The notes under the pieces were generated by a model, which worked only from the letters and a program-made list of their open reading frames with translations, searched no databases and was not told the DNA's origin. The translations under genes and the position numbers were made by a program. 41,602 bases of DNA from CAWUJK01 sp964586815 (GTDB taxonomy: Bacteria; Patescibacteriota; Gracilibacteria; BD1-5; UBA6164): assembly GCA_964586815.1 (NCBI GenBank), contig CAZPIB010000003.1, positions 1 to 41,602 of the forward strand, written 5' to 3'. Shown piece after piece: positions 1-9,198 of the stretch (within the stretch, counting starts at the first letter, position 1; each line of letters begins with the position of its first letter).

Positions 1-1118
1 AAAAGTATCTTGTTGAATTTACCTTCTGAAAGAATATTATCATCTTTTGTTAAAAGATTATTATCTCACTGAGTAAAAAATCTATAAAATTTTTCAAAGC
101 CTCACATTTTTAACTTTACATAATAACTTCAAGTCCCTGAAAAATTAGCTAAATTTGAAATAGTTATAGTTTCATCACTAAAATTTTGATCTATTGATCA
201 AGAAAAAGTATAAGTAATAGTATTATTATTTATTAATACAGTATCTAAATCTTGTTTACTATATCCACTAAAACTAAAACTTCATGTTGATGTAGGTGAA
301 CTAATATTAAATGATGAAGAGTTATTATAAAAAGAAATTACAAAATTATAAGAATTTGCAGTAACTCAAGTCAAAACTAAATCTGGTGTAGCACTGTAAG
401 ATTTAGAAGATAATTTTAAAATTTCTCAGTTTCAAGAATTTGCAATATATAAAGTTTTTTCTAAATTATCAAAATATAATCAAGTAGGTTCATTTAGTCA
501 GTCTTCCCTATTTAATAATTCATAAACAAGTCAACCTGATTTATATAAAATTCTATGATTTAAGGTATCTGAAATAAATACAATTCATCAAGAACTACTT
601 GTTCAAGTTGGGTTATTTAAATGAACATCATTAGGATCTAATCAAGTATCAAAAAATTTATTATATCAAAAAAATCATCTTCATACTCATTCTATTTTAT
701 GAGATTTTTGAATATCAATATCAAAGTCTGGAATAAAGGTTTTTATGAATATATGATTTGTATTTGTATTTTCACTTCAAGATGAGCAATATATTCAGTC
801 TCACTGACTATTTATAGTACTTCAAGTATATCAAATATAAGCAAAACCTCCCTTATCATAATTTTGTTTAATTTTTACAATTAATCCAGTTCATGTTACT
901 ATTGGGGCAAAATTAGTATCAATATTCATAAAAATATTTTGCAATTGATTTTCAAAGCTAGAAAAATCAGATGAATTTTGTAAAATTCTTTCTTGAGAAG
1001 TTATATTTTTTATTCACCCAAAAACTAAATATCACACAGAAAGCATGAGTATTGTGGAAATACTTATTCAGATTAATAATTCAATTAAGCTAAATCATTT
1101 AATATTCTTAAAATCCAT
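1..1118 (-). CDS. Type IV prepilin-like protein with NHL-type repeats (partial)
   Basis: The N-terminus MDFKNIKGFSLIELLIGISI is a textbook prepilin signal: short basic leader, Gly, then Phe-Ser-Leu-Ile-Glu with Glu at +5, followed by a hydrophobic helix. PilD-type cleavage after the Gly and assembly into a type IV pilus or pseudopilus would be expected. The body is Gly/Ser/Thr/Asn-rich and extracellular in character. At roughly residues 180-270 it carries two stretches resembling NHL propeller repeats (GGIVFISDTLNHRILY and LYFDNLEKTLYIANSGNGE). The gene runs off the left edge after about 372 codons. Its start overlaps the end of the holB-like gene by 34 bp, so the two are probably co-transcribed. 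Many glycines are TGA codons. The prepilin call is firm; the NHL assignment is by pattern only. Confidence 0.85.
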
Positions 1119-1816
1119 TTATCAATTGTAACTTTTGGAAGTAAATTATTTGTTTGTATCATATTTAAATCATCAAATATTTCTTCTAAATAATCTATAA
1201 AAATAAAGTTTTCTTTTGAATATTTAATTAGTGTTTCAAGAAAAGAAATATAATCTGTTTTTTCTAATTTTGTCTTAAAAAAGTAAGAAACTAAATTTTT
1301 AGGATTTTTATTTTTTATACTTTCTTCAAGTAAATTATAAAAAAAATCATTTTTTATATCTACCAATTGTAGTGCTAAATTTACTGTTTGTACTCTCGAT
1401 AAAATTGTTTCTAATATTCAAGATTCTGATTTATTTGTAAGAAAATATAAATTTTTTATTCATGGTTCTTCTAGTTTTTTAAGGCAAGAATTTTGAGAAT
1501 GCTGATTTGCTCTTGAAAAATTTTCTATTAGCAAAATTTGAATTTTATAAGGTGTTTTAGTATCTGATATCTTCAAAAACTGCTTTATTTCTTCTAATTT
1601 TATTATTTTTCAATTATCTTCTAATTTAAAAATATTTATTTTTGGAATATTTAATTCTATTAATATTTCTTGAGATAAAGAAAATATTTTTTCATTAACT
1701 AATTCTAAATTATCTCACAAAAATAAAACTGGAGAAATATCTTGTTCCAATTTTATTTTTTTAATAAGTATACTTTTTAACTTTTTCACCCCAAGGGTAC
1801 TTGTTTCACTGCACAT
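1085..1816 (-). CDS. holB: DNA polymerase III delta'-like clamp-loader subunit
   Basis: A 243-residue protein resembling the ATPase-core region of HolB/DnaX-type clamp-loader subunits. It has a core with LFLGDNLELVNEK near residues 30-42, CLKKLEEPGIKNLYFLTN near 125-142, and a sensor-like ILETILSRVQTV near 150. The last is close to the family's 'PTILSRCQ' region. No good Walker A loop is visible, as is normal for delta' subunits. The start is fixed: an in-frame TAA lies two codons upstream of ATG 1816, and a GAGGG Shine-Dalgarno-like sequence precedes it. Residues 2-10 are the extra tag CSETSTLGV, shared with the methyltransferase and dprA genes of this window and not a family feature. Tightly packed between a lipoprotein gene (3 bp away) and the prepilin gene (overlapping). 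Confidence 0.65.
1787..1813 (-). repeat. N-terminal 27-bp tag repeat (one unit) in holB-like gene
   Basis: One 27-bp unit encoding CSETSTLGV immediately after the start codon. It is markedly richer in G+C than its surroundings (about half G+C) and ends in CTTGGGGTG. The same unit occurs at the starts of the RNA methyltransferase and dprA genes. Confidence 0.85.
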
Positions 1817-1819
1817 ATT

Positions 1820-2185
1820 TTATTTCCCTCATAAAATTGCCTCTATATTTAATTCATTTAATATTTCTTCAATTTGTTTATTTGTTTGAGTATTTAATTC
1901 TTCCAAATTTATATTTTCTATATTTTTATCTTTAGTAATTTCTTTTAATTTATCTTTAATAATTTCATTATCTTCTACAGTTTCCGCAGTTGAAATTTCT
2001 TCTAATTTTTCTCATCAAATATTACTCTCTTCTATATTTACTCAATCTTTCCCATTTTCTAAAACTTCATTATTTATTTCTTTATCCATTATAGTTTTAG
2101 GTATGTTCTCATTTGCTAACTCTTTATTAAAACAAGAAGTTAATACCAAACTTAAAAAAACTAATAATACTATTTTTATTTTCAT
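1820..2185 (-). CDS. Small predicted lipoprotein
   Basis: A 121-residue protein that starts MKIKIVLLVFLSLVLTSCFN. This is a short basic end, a hydrophobic segment and a lipobox (L-T-S-C) with the modified Cys near residue 18. The mature part is acidic, rich in Glu/Lys/Asn/Ile and probably helical, without a domain I recognise. The stop lies 3 bp before the start of the holB-like gene. A perfect 34-bp palindrome lies 16 bp upstream of its start and would end transcripts arriving from the neighbouring small gene, so this gene probably has its own promoter. Function unknown; lipid anchoring on the outer face of the membrane is inferred from the lipobox. Confidence 0.75.
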
Positions 2186-2201
2186 AATTATTTTTTTATT
2201 A

Positions 2202-2235
2202 AAAAATTAATACAATATATATTGTATTAATTTTT
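2202..2235 (-). terminator. Perfect 34-bp palindrome, likely terminator
   Basis: Two 17-nt arms are exact reverse complements with no spacer, and the minus-strand product ends in a T run. It follows the 61-residue gene and precedes the lipoprotein gene, so it probably terminates the former. With no spacer, the hairpin loop must take a few bases from the stem. Confidence 0.6.
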
Positions 2236-2272
2236 ATAATAAATACAAAAAAAAGTTGATAGAAAATATTAT

Positions 2273-2458
2273 TTATTGAATTTGATCTTTATATTCTCTA
2301 TATTGATTCATCAAGTCAACTATTTCTTCTGGTTCTCAAAAAGCACTAAAAATTCATAATTTAGCATGTATTTGTATATCATATATACTATTTGGTTTTT
2401 TTACTCCACTTACTATATTATATATATTTATATCCTCTGCAACTTTACCTGTTAACAT
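2273..2458 (-). CDS. Hypothetical 61-residue protein
   Basis: A short reading frame from ATG 2458 to TAA, encoding MLTGKVAEDINIYNIVSGVK at its start and EPEEIVDLMNQYREYKDQIQ at its end. Two internal TGA codons read as Gly (KLGIFSAFGEPEE). It has no signal peptide or membrane segment and I do not recognise a family. Its codon use resembles the neighbours, and a terminator-like palindrome follows it. It is transcribed divergently from dnaK across an intergenic region of about 235 bp. That arrangement supports it being real, but its small size keeps confidence moderate. Confidence 0.5.
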
Positions 2459-2583
2459 AATTTATTTATTTATTTACCAAAAATAATTTTTTTATATAAA
2501 CAATATAACATAAAAAAAATAAAAAGTCAAAAAGTAAAAAATATGCCACTAAAATAATTTCACAAAATCCTTAGAAAAAATAT

Positions 2584-2610
2584 TTAGCACATAACATAAA
2601 AAAGTGCTAA
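2584..2610 (+). promoter_or_regulatory. CIRCE-type heat-shock operator (HrcA site)
   Basis: Inverted repeat TTAGCAC-N13-GTGCTAA. Outer half-sites and spacing equal those of the CIRCE element (TTAGCACTC-N9-GAGTGCTAA), with only the inner TC/GA pair lost. It lies about 85 bp upstream of dnaK and 7 bp before a TTGACA box. HrcA repression of dnaK is inferred; hrcA is not in the window. Confidence 0.85.
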
Positions 2611-2617
2611 AAAAGTT

Positions 2618-2649
2618 TTGACAGAGAAAAAAATAAAGATATTATACTT
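2618..2649 (+). promoter_or_regulatory. Candidate sigma-70 promoter of dnaK
   Basis: A perfect -35 box TTGACA (2618-2623) is followed by an AT-rich spacer and a -10-like stretch within 2641-2649 (ATTATA at 17 bp spacing; TATACT is an alternative). It sits between the CIRCE element and the dnaK start at 2695. Confidence 0.55.
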
Positions 2650-2694
2650 AATAAGTTATGAAAATAACTAAAATTAAAATTTAATAAAAAAACT

Positions 2695-4608
2695 ATGGCA
2701 AAAATAATTTGAATAGATTTGGGTACAACTAATAGCTGTGTAGCTTTTATGGAAGGTTGAGAAGCTAAGGTTATTCCTAATGCTGAATGAAATAGAACAA
2801 CTCCAAGTGTTGTAGCTAAAACAAAAGATGGAAGTATTATTGTTGGTACTCCTGCAAAAAGACAACAAATCACAAATCCTGCTGAAACCATTTATAGTGC
2901 TAAAAGATTTATTGGGAGGAAATTTGATGAAGTAACTGATGAGATAAAAAATGTTCCATTTAATGTTATAAAAGGTAAAAATGGTGAAGCATTAATTAGT
3001 TTTGATGGTAAAGATGTTAGACCTGAAGAAATTGCTAGTCATGTTTTAATGAAATTAAAAGAAGATGCTGAAAATTTTTTATGATATAAAGTAACTCAAG
3101 CGGTTATTACTGTTCCTGCATATTTTAATGATGATCAAAGACAAGCAACTATAAATGCTTGAAAAATTGCTGGTCTTGAGGTAAAAAGAATTGTAAATGA
3201 ACCTACTGCTGCAGCTTTATCTTATGGTGCTTGAAAAGGTAAAAATGAAAAAATTGCAGTATTTGATCTTTGAGGTTGAACATTTGATGTTTCTATATTA
3301 GAATTATCTGATGAGGGTACTTTTGAGGTATTAGCTACAAATTGAGATACTCATTTAGGTTGAGATGATTTTGATAAAAGATTAGTAGATTTCATTACTT
3401 GAGAATTCAAAAAAGATGAAGCTATTGATTTATATAAAGACCCAATGGCACTTCAAAGAGTTCGTGATGAAGCTGAAAAAGCTAAAAAAGAACTATCAAG
3501 CACTACTACTTATGATGTAAATTTACCTTATATAACTGTTGCAAATGGTGTTCCGAAAAATTTAATGATGACAATTACTAGAGTAAAATTTGAAGAATTA
3601 ACTTCTGATTTAGTTGCTAAATCTATTGAGCCTTGTAAAAAAGCACTTACAGATGCTTGATTATCTACTTCTGATTTAGATCAAGTTTTACTTGTTTGAG
3701 GTTCTACTAGAATTCCACTTGTAAAACAAAAAGTTGAAGAATTTTTTGCAAAAAAACCAAATGAATGAGTAAATCCAGATGAAGCTGTTGCTCTTGGTGC
3801 CGCTGTTCAAGCAGGTATTATTTGATGAGATGTAACTGATGTATTACTTCTTGATGTTACTCCTCTTTCTTTAGGTATAGAAACTATGGGTTCTATTTCT
3901 ACAAAAATGATTACAAGAAATACTACAATTCCAGCTTCAAAATCAGAAACTTTCTCTACTGCTGTTGATAATCAACCAGAAGTAGAAATTCATGTACTAC
4001 AAGGTGAAAGAGAAATGGCATCCGATAATAAATCTCTTGGAAAATTTAAACTTGACCAAATTGCTCCAGCTCCTAGATGAACTCCTCAAATTGAAGTTAG
4101 TTTTGATATTGATGCAAATGGTGTACTTAAAGTTAAAGCAAAAGATAAATCTACAGGAAAAGAGCAACATATTACAATTCAAGGAAGTACTGGTATGGAT
4201 GAGGCTGAAGTTGAAAAACTTATAAAAGAAGCTGAAGCTCAAAAAGATGGAGATAAAAAGAAAAAAGAAGTAATTGATGCAAGAAATATGGCAGATTCTA
4301 CTTCTTATCAAGCTACAAAAATGATTAATGATAATAAAGATAAAATAGATGAAGCTGACAAAAAAGAATTAGAAGAGAAAATAGAAGCAGTTAAAACTGT
4401 TATCTGAAATACAGAAAGTAATAAAGAAGAATTAGAAACTCTAACAAAAGAATTAAATGATTCTATGATGAAAATAGGACAAAAGCTTCATCAAGCATGA
4501 ACATCTAATTCAGAAACTTGAACAGAAAATAAAAAAGAAGATGATCAAGTTGTAGATGCTGAAGAAGTTGAAAAAGAAGATAGTGAGAAAAAAAATGAAA
4601 GAGTTTAA
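2695..4608 (+). CDS. dnaK: Chaperone DnaK (Hsp70)
   Basis: A 637-residue Hsp70, about the usual length. The nucleotide-binding domain opens MAKIIGIDLGTTNSCVAFM, where the first motif glycine is TGA. It continues through the ATPase motifs (ITVPAYFND, IVNEPTAAALSYG, FDLGGGTFDVS-type with TGA glycines) to about residue 385. The substrate-binding domain follows (DVTPLSLGIETMGSISTKMI region), then a helical lid and an acidic, Lys-rich tail. It is an ATP-driven cytoplasmic chaperone that would work with DnaJ and GrpE, neither of which is adjacent. It is monocistronic between a CIRCE-controlled promoter and a strong hairpin terminator. Codon usage is typical of the window. This gene is the clearest proof that TGA means glycine here. 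Confidence 0.98.
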
Positions 4609-4660
4609 CTGTTCATATTTATATACTTTATTATACAAGCCATTATTTACATAATTTATT

Positions 4661-4691
4661 AAAAAAGACTAATTTTGAATTAGTCTTTTTT
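4661..4691. terminator. Bidirectional terminator between dnaK and the CorC-like gene
   Basis: Stem of 14 bp (4661-4674 with 4678-4691) around a 3-nt loop, with an A-run on the left and T-run on the right, so it can end transcription from both sides. The stop codon of the convergent CorC-like gene lies inside the right arm. Confidence 0.85.
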
Positions 4692-5969
4692 AACTTCAAT
4701 ATTTCACATTTTTGAATTAATAATATCTAAAACTTTGAATTCGAGTTTAGAATAAAGTGCTTTTTCTGTACTGAATATTTTAAAGATAATTTTTTCTCAA
4801 GAATTAGGAAATCTCTCAAGTTTTTCTGTTATCATATAACTAAGAGTTTCTCCTGAATACTCTGCTTCTAATAATCAAATATTTTCAAAATTTAAATTCA
4901 ACTTTTTTAATACTTCTTCAAATAAGACATCACTTTTTACTATTAATCAATTATTTCATATTTCCTTTATTTCATCACTTTCTTTATCTGTCTCATCTCT
5001 AATTTCTCAAAAAATTTCTTCAATTATATCTTCTAATGTTATTAGTCAAGCAACTCATCCATATTCATCCATCACAATAGCTAGATGCTTTCTTGAATTT
5101 TGAAATATTTTTAAAACTGAGTCAATTGGTTGATTTAAAGGAACTCTTAATACCTCAGATAATTCTAAATCTTTTAATTTTGTATTTCTTTGCTTATTTA
5201 AAATATCTCTAATTGTAATAAAATGACTTATTTTATCAATAGTTTCAGAATATATAGGAATCCTGCTATGTGTGTGATTTATAAAAAAATCAAAAGCCTC
5301 CTTTATAGTAGCTTTATTACTTAAGGCTTCTATTTGTACTCTAGGAGTCATTATTTCCTCTACATCTGTATCTCAAAAATCTAAAATATTTTTTATTTGC
5401 TCATGCTCATACTTATCAATTGCTCAGCTTTGTCTTCACATATCTACAAAACTTTCTATCTCTTCATTTGTGATTTTTTCAGAATTTATTCATTTAGAAA
5501 ATATTTTTATAAAAAATTCTAAAATAGAAATAATTGGATACAAAATAAACATTAGTATTTTATATATAGGGGCTACAAATAATGAAATACTTGTAGCATT
5601 TTTTATAGCAATTGATTTAGGAATTATTTCACCAAAAAGTAAAAGTAAAAACGTAACTATTCAAGTTGAAATTCAAATCATAGCTGATTGACTAATTCAT
5701 AATCCTGAATCTTGAGCAATTCATATTGCTATTGCTGTAGCAAGAGCTGCTGTGAAAGTATTTACAAGATTATTTCAAATAAGTATAGTTATTAATAATC
5801 TATCATTATTTGATTTGATTTGTTTAAGAGATTTACTTCAAAATTTATTTTGTTTTAAAAGTCATTCTAATTTATGTTTAGCTAAACTCATTAAAGCTAA
5901 TTCTGTTCCTGAAAAAAATGCAGAAAGCATAAATAAAATTATAAATAATCATATTTGCATAATTTCCAT
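4680..5969 (-). CDS. CorC/HlyC-type CNNM-CBS membrane protein
   Basis: A 429-residue member of the hemolysin/CorC (CNNM) family. The N-terminal transmembrane DUF21 domain (about residues 1-185) has the typical LSAFFSGTELALMSL start and the LLLFGEIIPKSIAIKNA segment. A CBS pair follows (about 205-320, with IMTPRVQIEAL and VMDEYGGVAGLITLEDIIEE), then a C-terminal CorC/HlyC domain (about 340-429). The family is linked to Mg2+/Co2+ transport or its regulation at the cytoplasmic membrane; the substrate cannot be told from sequence. It is convergent with dnaK, sharing a terminator in which its own stop codon lies. A single-gene unit; full-length. Confidence 0.9.
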
Positions 5970-6110
5970 TTTTTAATTTATTTTAATAATATATAAAGTA
6001 TGATTTATTATAAGTTTTTTATTTGAATAGCAAGTTTTTTAAAAAGTATTTTTTAAGTAGCATTATAGTTTTTCATATGTTTTTAGGATTTAAATTTAAA
6101 GGTAGATTAC

Positions 6111-6158
6111 TTCTAGTATAAAAGCAAAATTTGTAATTTTGCTTTTATTTTTTATAAT
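6111..6158 (+). repeat. Displaced exact copy of the GGDEF-gene terminator (copy A)
   Basis: These 48 bp are the exact reverse complement of 9141-9188. The core is a 14-bp stem with a 3-nt loop (6118-6148) followed by a T run, the shape of an intrinsic terminator. At this site there is no plus-strand gene upstream for it to terminate. The region 5970-6110 before it has no gene that I can see. Confidence 0.9.
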
Positions 6159-6165
6159 AAAATAT

Positions 6166-6262
6166 ATTAATGAAAAGAAAATATGAAATTTATAATAAAA
6201 AAATAGTTAACTTTTTCTATTGAAATAAAATAAATAAAGATATAAAAAATAAGATAATAGAA
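6166..6262 (+). pseudogene. Decayed 5' fragment of the AbiEii-like gene
   Basis: This stretch closely matches, in inverted orientation, the end of the DUF6922-like gene and the first ~30 codons of the AbiEii-like gene at 8858 downwards. The shared tract includes the starts MKFIIK and IVNFxYGNKINKD. An 11-bp deletion relative to the intact copy brings TAG into frame after seven codons, so the original start no longer leads anywhere. The fragment ends where the glycosyltransferase gene begins. Together with copy A of the terminator it forms an inverted, internally deleted duplicate of the 8.8-9.19 kb region. Confidence 0.75.
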
Positions 6263-6263
6263 A

Positions 6264-7376
6264 ATGAATTTAAAAAATAAAAAAATAGCCATAGTCTGTG
6301 ATTGGATAAAAGACTGGTGATGAGCAGAGTTAGTTTTAGAGCAGTTTATGGAAATATTTCCAGAAGCTGATATTTTTACTTCAGTTTTTTATCAAAAAAA
6401 TAATCCTATTTTTAAGTGAAAAAAGATAACTACAAGTTTTATTCAAAAAATTCCTTTTTTAAATAAATCTCATAAATTAGCATTAAAATTAAGACCTATT
6501 GCTTTTGAAAGTTTTGATTTTAATGAATATGATATTGTAATTACTAGTTCTAGTGCTGAAAGTAAGTGAGTAATAACTAATCCAGATACTCTTCAAATAA
6601 CTTACTGTCATACTCCAACAAGATATTTTTGGTCTCATTATCATGAATATCTAAAAATGATGGAATTTGGATGAATTATGAATTTTTTTTGAAAAAAATT
6701 TGCTCCAAAAATAATTCATAAATTAAGAACTTGGGATTATATTGCAGCTCAAAGAAGTGATTATTTTATTTCTAATTCAAAAAATACTAGATCTAGAATA
6801 TCAAAATATTATAATAGAAAAAGTAGTGTTATTTATCCCCCTGTTAAAATAAAGGAATTTAAATTTATTGAAAATAAATCTGATTATTATTTATATATAT
6901 GAAGATGTATTCCTTATAAAAAATTTGATTTAATAGTTAATAGCTTTAATCAAAACTGAAAAAAAATTATTTTGGTTACAAATACTGATAATAAATTATT
7001 TAGAGAATTAAAAAGAAAATCAAAAAAAAATATTACTTGGAAGCTCAATATTTCAAGAAAAGAAACTACAAAATTATTTGAACAAGCAAAAGCATTTTTA
7101 TTTCCACCAGAAGAAGATTTTTGAATTGTTCCTCTTGAAGCTCAAGCCTCGGGAACACCAGTTATAGCTTATGCTAAATGATGAGCTTTAGAAACTGTTA
7201 TAAATTGAAAAACTTGAATATTTTTTGAAGAACAAAGTATAGAAAGCTTAAATAAAGCAATAAAAAAATTTGAAAAAGTAAAATTTTACCCAAAAAAAAT
7301 AAGAAAACATGCTGAAACTTTTGATGAAAAAATTTTTAAACAAAAAATTTTGGATTTTATAAAAAGTAAGTTATAA
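6264..7376 (+). CDS. Glycosyltransferase, GT4-like
   Basis: A 370-residue GT-B-fold glycosyltransferase. The N-terminal half starts KIAIVCDWIKDWGGAELVLE, the usual nucleotide-sugar GT4 opening with a GGAE loop made of TGA-TGA. It carries the QITYCHTPTRYFWSHYHEY segment near residue 115. The C-terminal half has the acidic donor-site motif EEDFGIVPLEAQASGTPVIA (about 288-307) followed by GGALETV. It likely transfers a sugar to a lipid-linked or surface glycan; donor and acceptor are unknown. A polyprenyl synthase, UppS and a flippase elsewhere in the window fit such a role. It is followed by clpP 32 bp later, possibly in one transcript. Confidence 0.88.
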
Positions 7377-7408
7377 TAGTTTATATATTTTATATTAATT
7401 TAAAAAAA

Positions 7409-8026
7409 ATGATACATACTTGAAAAACAAATAAGATTTTAACTTCAACTTTAATTCCTACAGTTATTGATAAAACTCCAAATTGAGAAAGAGCCTATGA
7501 TATATATTCTAGACTTTTAGAAGATAGAATTATATTTTTGGGTGATGCTATTGATTCTATGGTAGCTAATACAGTAATTGCTCAATTATTATTTCTTGAA
7601 AAACAAGATTCTAAGGCTCCAATTACTATGTATGTAAATTCACCAGGTGGACATGTAACAGCTTGACTTGCTATTTATGATACTATGCAATATATTTCTT
7701 GCCCAGTTACTACAGTTTCAATTTGATTATCTGCATCAATGGGTTCTATTATATTATGTGGTTGAGCAAAATGAAAAAGATTTGCATTGCCTCATAGTGA
7801 AATAATGATTCATCAGCCACTTGGTTGAGCTGAAGGACAGGCAAGCGATATTAAACTAGCAGCTGAACATATTATAAAAACTTGAGTTAGATTATATAGA
7901 ATATTAGCAAAGCATACTTGAAAAAATATAAAACAAGTAGAGATTGATTGTGATAGAGATAATTTTATGACAGCTGAAGAAGCTTTAAAATACTGACTAA
8001 TTGATAAAATAATAAAAAATAAGTAA
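7409..8026 (+). CDS. clpP: ATP-dependent Clp protease proteolytic subunit
   Basis: A 205-residue ClpP of normal length. The nucleophile Ser lies in GLSASMGSI (near residue 110; the first Gly is TGA), the catalytic His in HSEIMIHQPLGG (near 135), and the Asp in DRDNFMTAEEALKYGLID (near 185). The YVNSPGGHVTAGLAIYDTMQ region is also typical. It forms the barrel of the Clp protease, fed by ClpX or ClpA/C, which are not in the window. The N-terminus is an unusually hydrophilic ~12 residues before LIPTVIDKTPNGERAYDIYS. It ends in a hairpin terminator that overlaps its stop codon. Confidence 0.97.
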
Positions 8027-8046
8027 GAATTTCTTACTTATTTTTT
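8014..8046. terminator. Terminator after clpP (bidirectional)
   Basis: Perfect 16-nt arms (8014-8029 and 8031-8046) around one base, with A-rich and T-rich ends. It overlaps the end of clpP and faces the convergent AbiEii-like gene, which stops at 8058. Confidence 0.8.
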
Positions 8047-8057
8047 TCTTCATAATA

Positions 8058-8858
8058 TTATATATTTTTAAGAATATTTAAAGCTTCTTTTTCTAAAAAA
8101 TTTTCTATTTCCTCATCTTGTGGAGGATGTTCTACTAAATATTTAACTTTTTCACTTTTGTCCCAATCTTTTGAAATTATTTGTTCTAGTACAGATTTTT
8201 TATTAAAAATATTTATAAAATATTTTTTTTCTGCTAAATTTAATACTTCATTTAAATCTATATTTAGATGAAGTATTAAAAAATATAAATCAACCGCATC
8301 TTTCCATTTTTTTCTTCAAATCATAGCAAATACTTTCATTGCTGATAATTCAGATAGACTAGCAACTTTTAATCATCATAAAATATAATGCTTTCAAGAA
8401 ATATTTATTTTTTGATTATCATATAGTGTTCTATAAAAGTTTATCAAAGAAAGTTTTACATTATTTATTTCTACATGAATTTCTTCTTGTTCTATAAATT
8501 CTATTGAATAAAAATCTTGTTTATCTTTTAAACTTATATCAAAACCATACTTATTTATTCTTTTAACAAAATTTGAAAAAGTTCATTGATTTGTGCTTGA
8601 GAAAAAATCAAAATCTATACTTTCTCTATGTCATAATTGCAATGCAATAGCTGTTCATCATCATAAAAAATGAGTAGTAGAAAAATCTTCTAAAAGAATT
8701 TTAAATTTTTGTTGATTTATATTTAAAACTTTTAAAGCTATATTATTAAAAATGATTTCTTTTTTTTCTATGATATTATTTTTTGTATCTTTATTTATTT
8801 TATTTCAATAGAGAAAGTTAACTATTTTTTTTATCATATTTTTTATTATAAATTTCAT
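8058..8858 (-). CDS. AbiEii-family nucleotidyltransferase
   Basis: A 266-residue member of the AbiEii/type IV toxin nucleotidyltransferase family. The signature FLGGGTAIALQLGHRESIDF, with DFFSS following (about residues 65-88), contains the GG loop (TGA codons) and the Asp pair expected to bind metal. LGGLKVASLSELSAMK and KWKDAVDLYFLI further on match the conserved middle part. Family members act as the toxin of AbiE-type abortive-infection or toxin-antitoxin pairs, adding nucleotides to tRNA or other targets. The upstream overlapping small gene (stop and start share 13 bp) is the probable partner. A second in-frame ATG nine codons downstream is an alternative start. A decayed inverted copy of its 5' end lies at 6.2 kb. 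Confidence 0.85.
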
Positions 8859-9106
8859 ATTTTCTTTTCATTAAAAAGAGTTTTTAAAAATCATTTCCTT
8901 CTAGAATTTAAAGCAAAATTATCTTTTTTAATTAAATCAAATCATTTATTTAAAATTCAAGAATCAAAATTTTTAAATATAAAATAAATTTCATCTATAC
9001 TTCACTTTGACATAATATAAGAAATTTTAGTTTTATCACTAATATCTCATTTATCTTCACTCCACCAATTATATTTCTCTGAGAATTTCAACTTTTTATC
9101 TAACAT
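8846..9106 (-). CDS. DUF6922-like partner of the AbiEii-family gene
   Basis: An 86-residue basic protein starting MLDKKLKFSEKYNWWSEDKG. Its pattern suggests the DUF6922 type of small protein often found before AbiEii nucleotidyltransferases: an early Trp-rich segment, then SYIMSKGSIDEIYFIFKNF, then an LNSRRKGFLKTLF ending. This match is from memory of the pattern, not from a search. The overlap with the nucleotidyltransferase start indicates translational coupling. An antitoxin or regulatory role is inferred only from this arrangement. The region between its start and the terminator at 9141-9188 is short and AT-rich and may hold the promoter. Confidence 0.55.
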
Positions 9107-9140
9107 AGTATATATATTAAAAATATTTCTTATATACTAT

Positions 9141-9188
9141 ATTATAAAAAATAAAAGCAAAATTACAAATTTTGCTTTTATACTAGAA
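9141..9188 (-). terminator. Terminator of the GGDEF-like gene (repeat copy B)
   Basis: Hairpin with a 14-bp stem and 3-nt loop followed on the minus strand by a T run, 11 bp after the stop of the GGDEF-like gene. It is the exact inverted twin of 6111-6158. Confidence 0.8.
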
Positions 9189-9198
9189 AAAATTTTAC

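Noticed and set aside
2202..2235. The AT-rich palindromes as CRISPR repeats or integration sites
   Set aside because: They are single hairpins next to gene ends with T runs; no regularly spaced direct repeats with unique spacers exist in the window.
2607..2891. Minus-strand open frame across the dnaK promoter and 5' end
   Set aside because: Antisense shadow of dnaK; it would overlap the CIRCE operator and has no family resemblance. Similar antisense frames inside the GGDEF, ABC, RND and YgjV genes were dropped for the same reason.
2695..4608. TGA read as Trp (Mycoplasma-type code 4)
   Set aside because: TGA falls on invariant Gly in nucleotide-binding loops and TGG is used for Trp.
6170..6279. 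Short plus-strand frame starting MKRKYEIYNKK
   Set aside because: It is the decayed copy of the AbiEii 5' end read from another ATG and overlaps the glycosyltransferase start.
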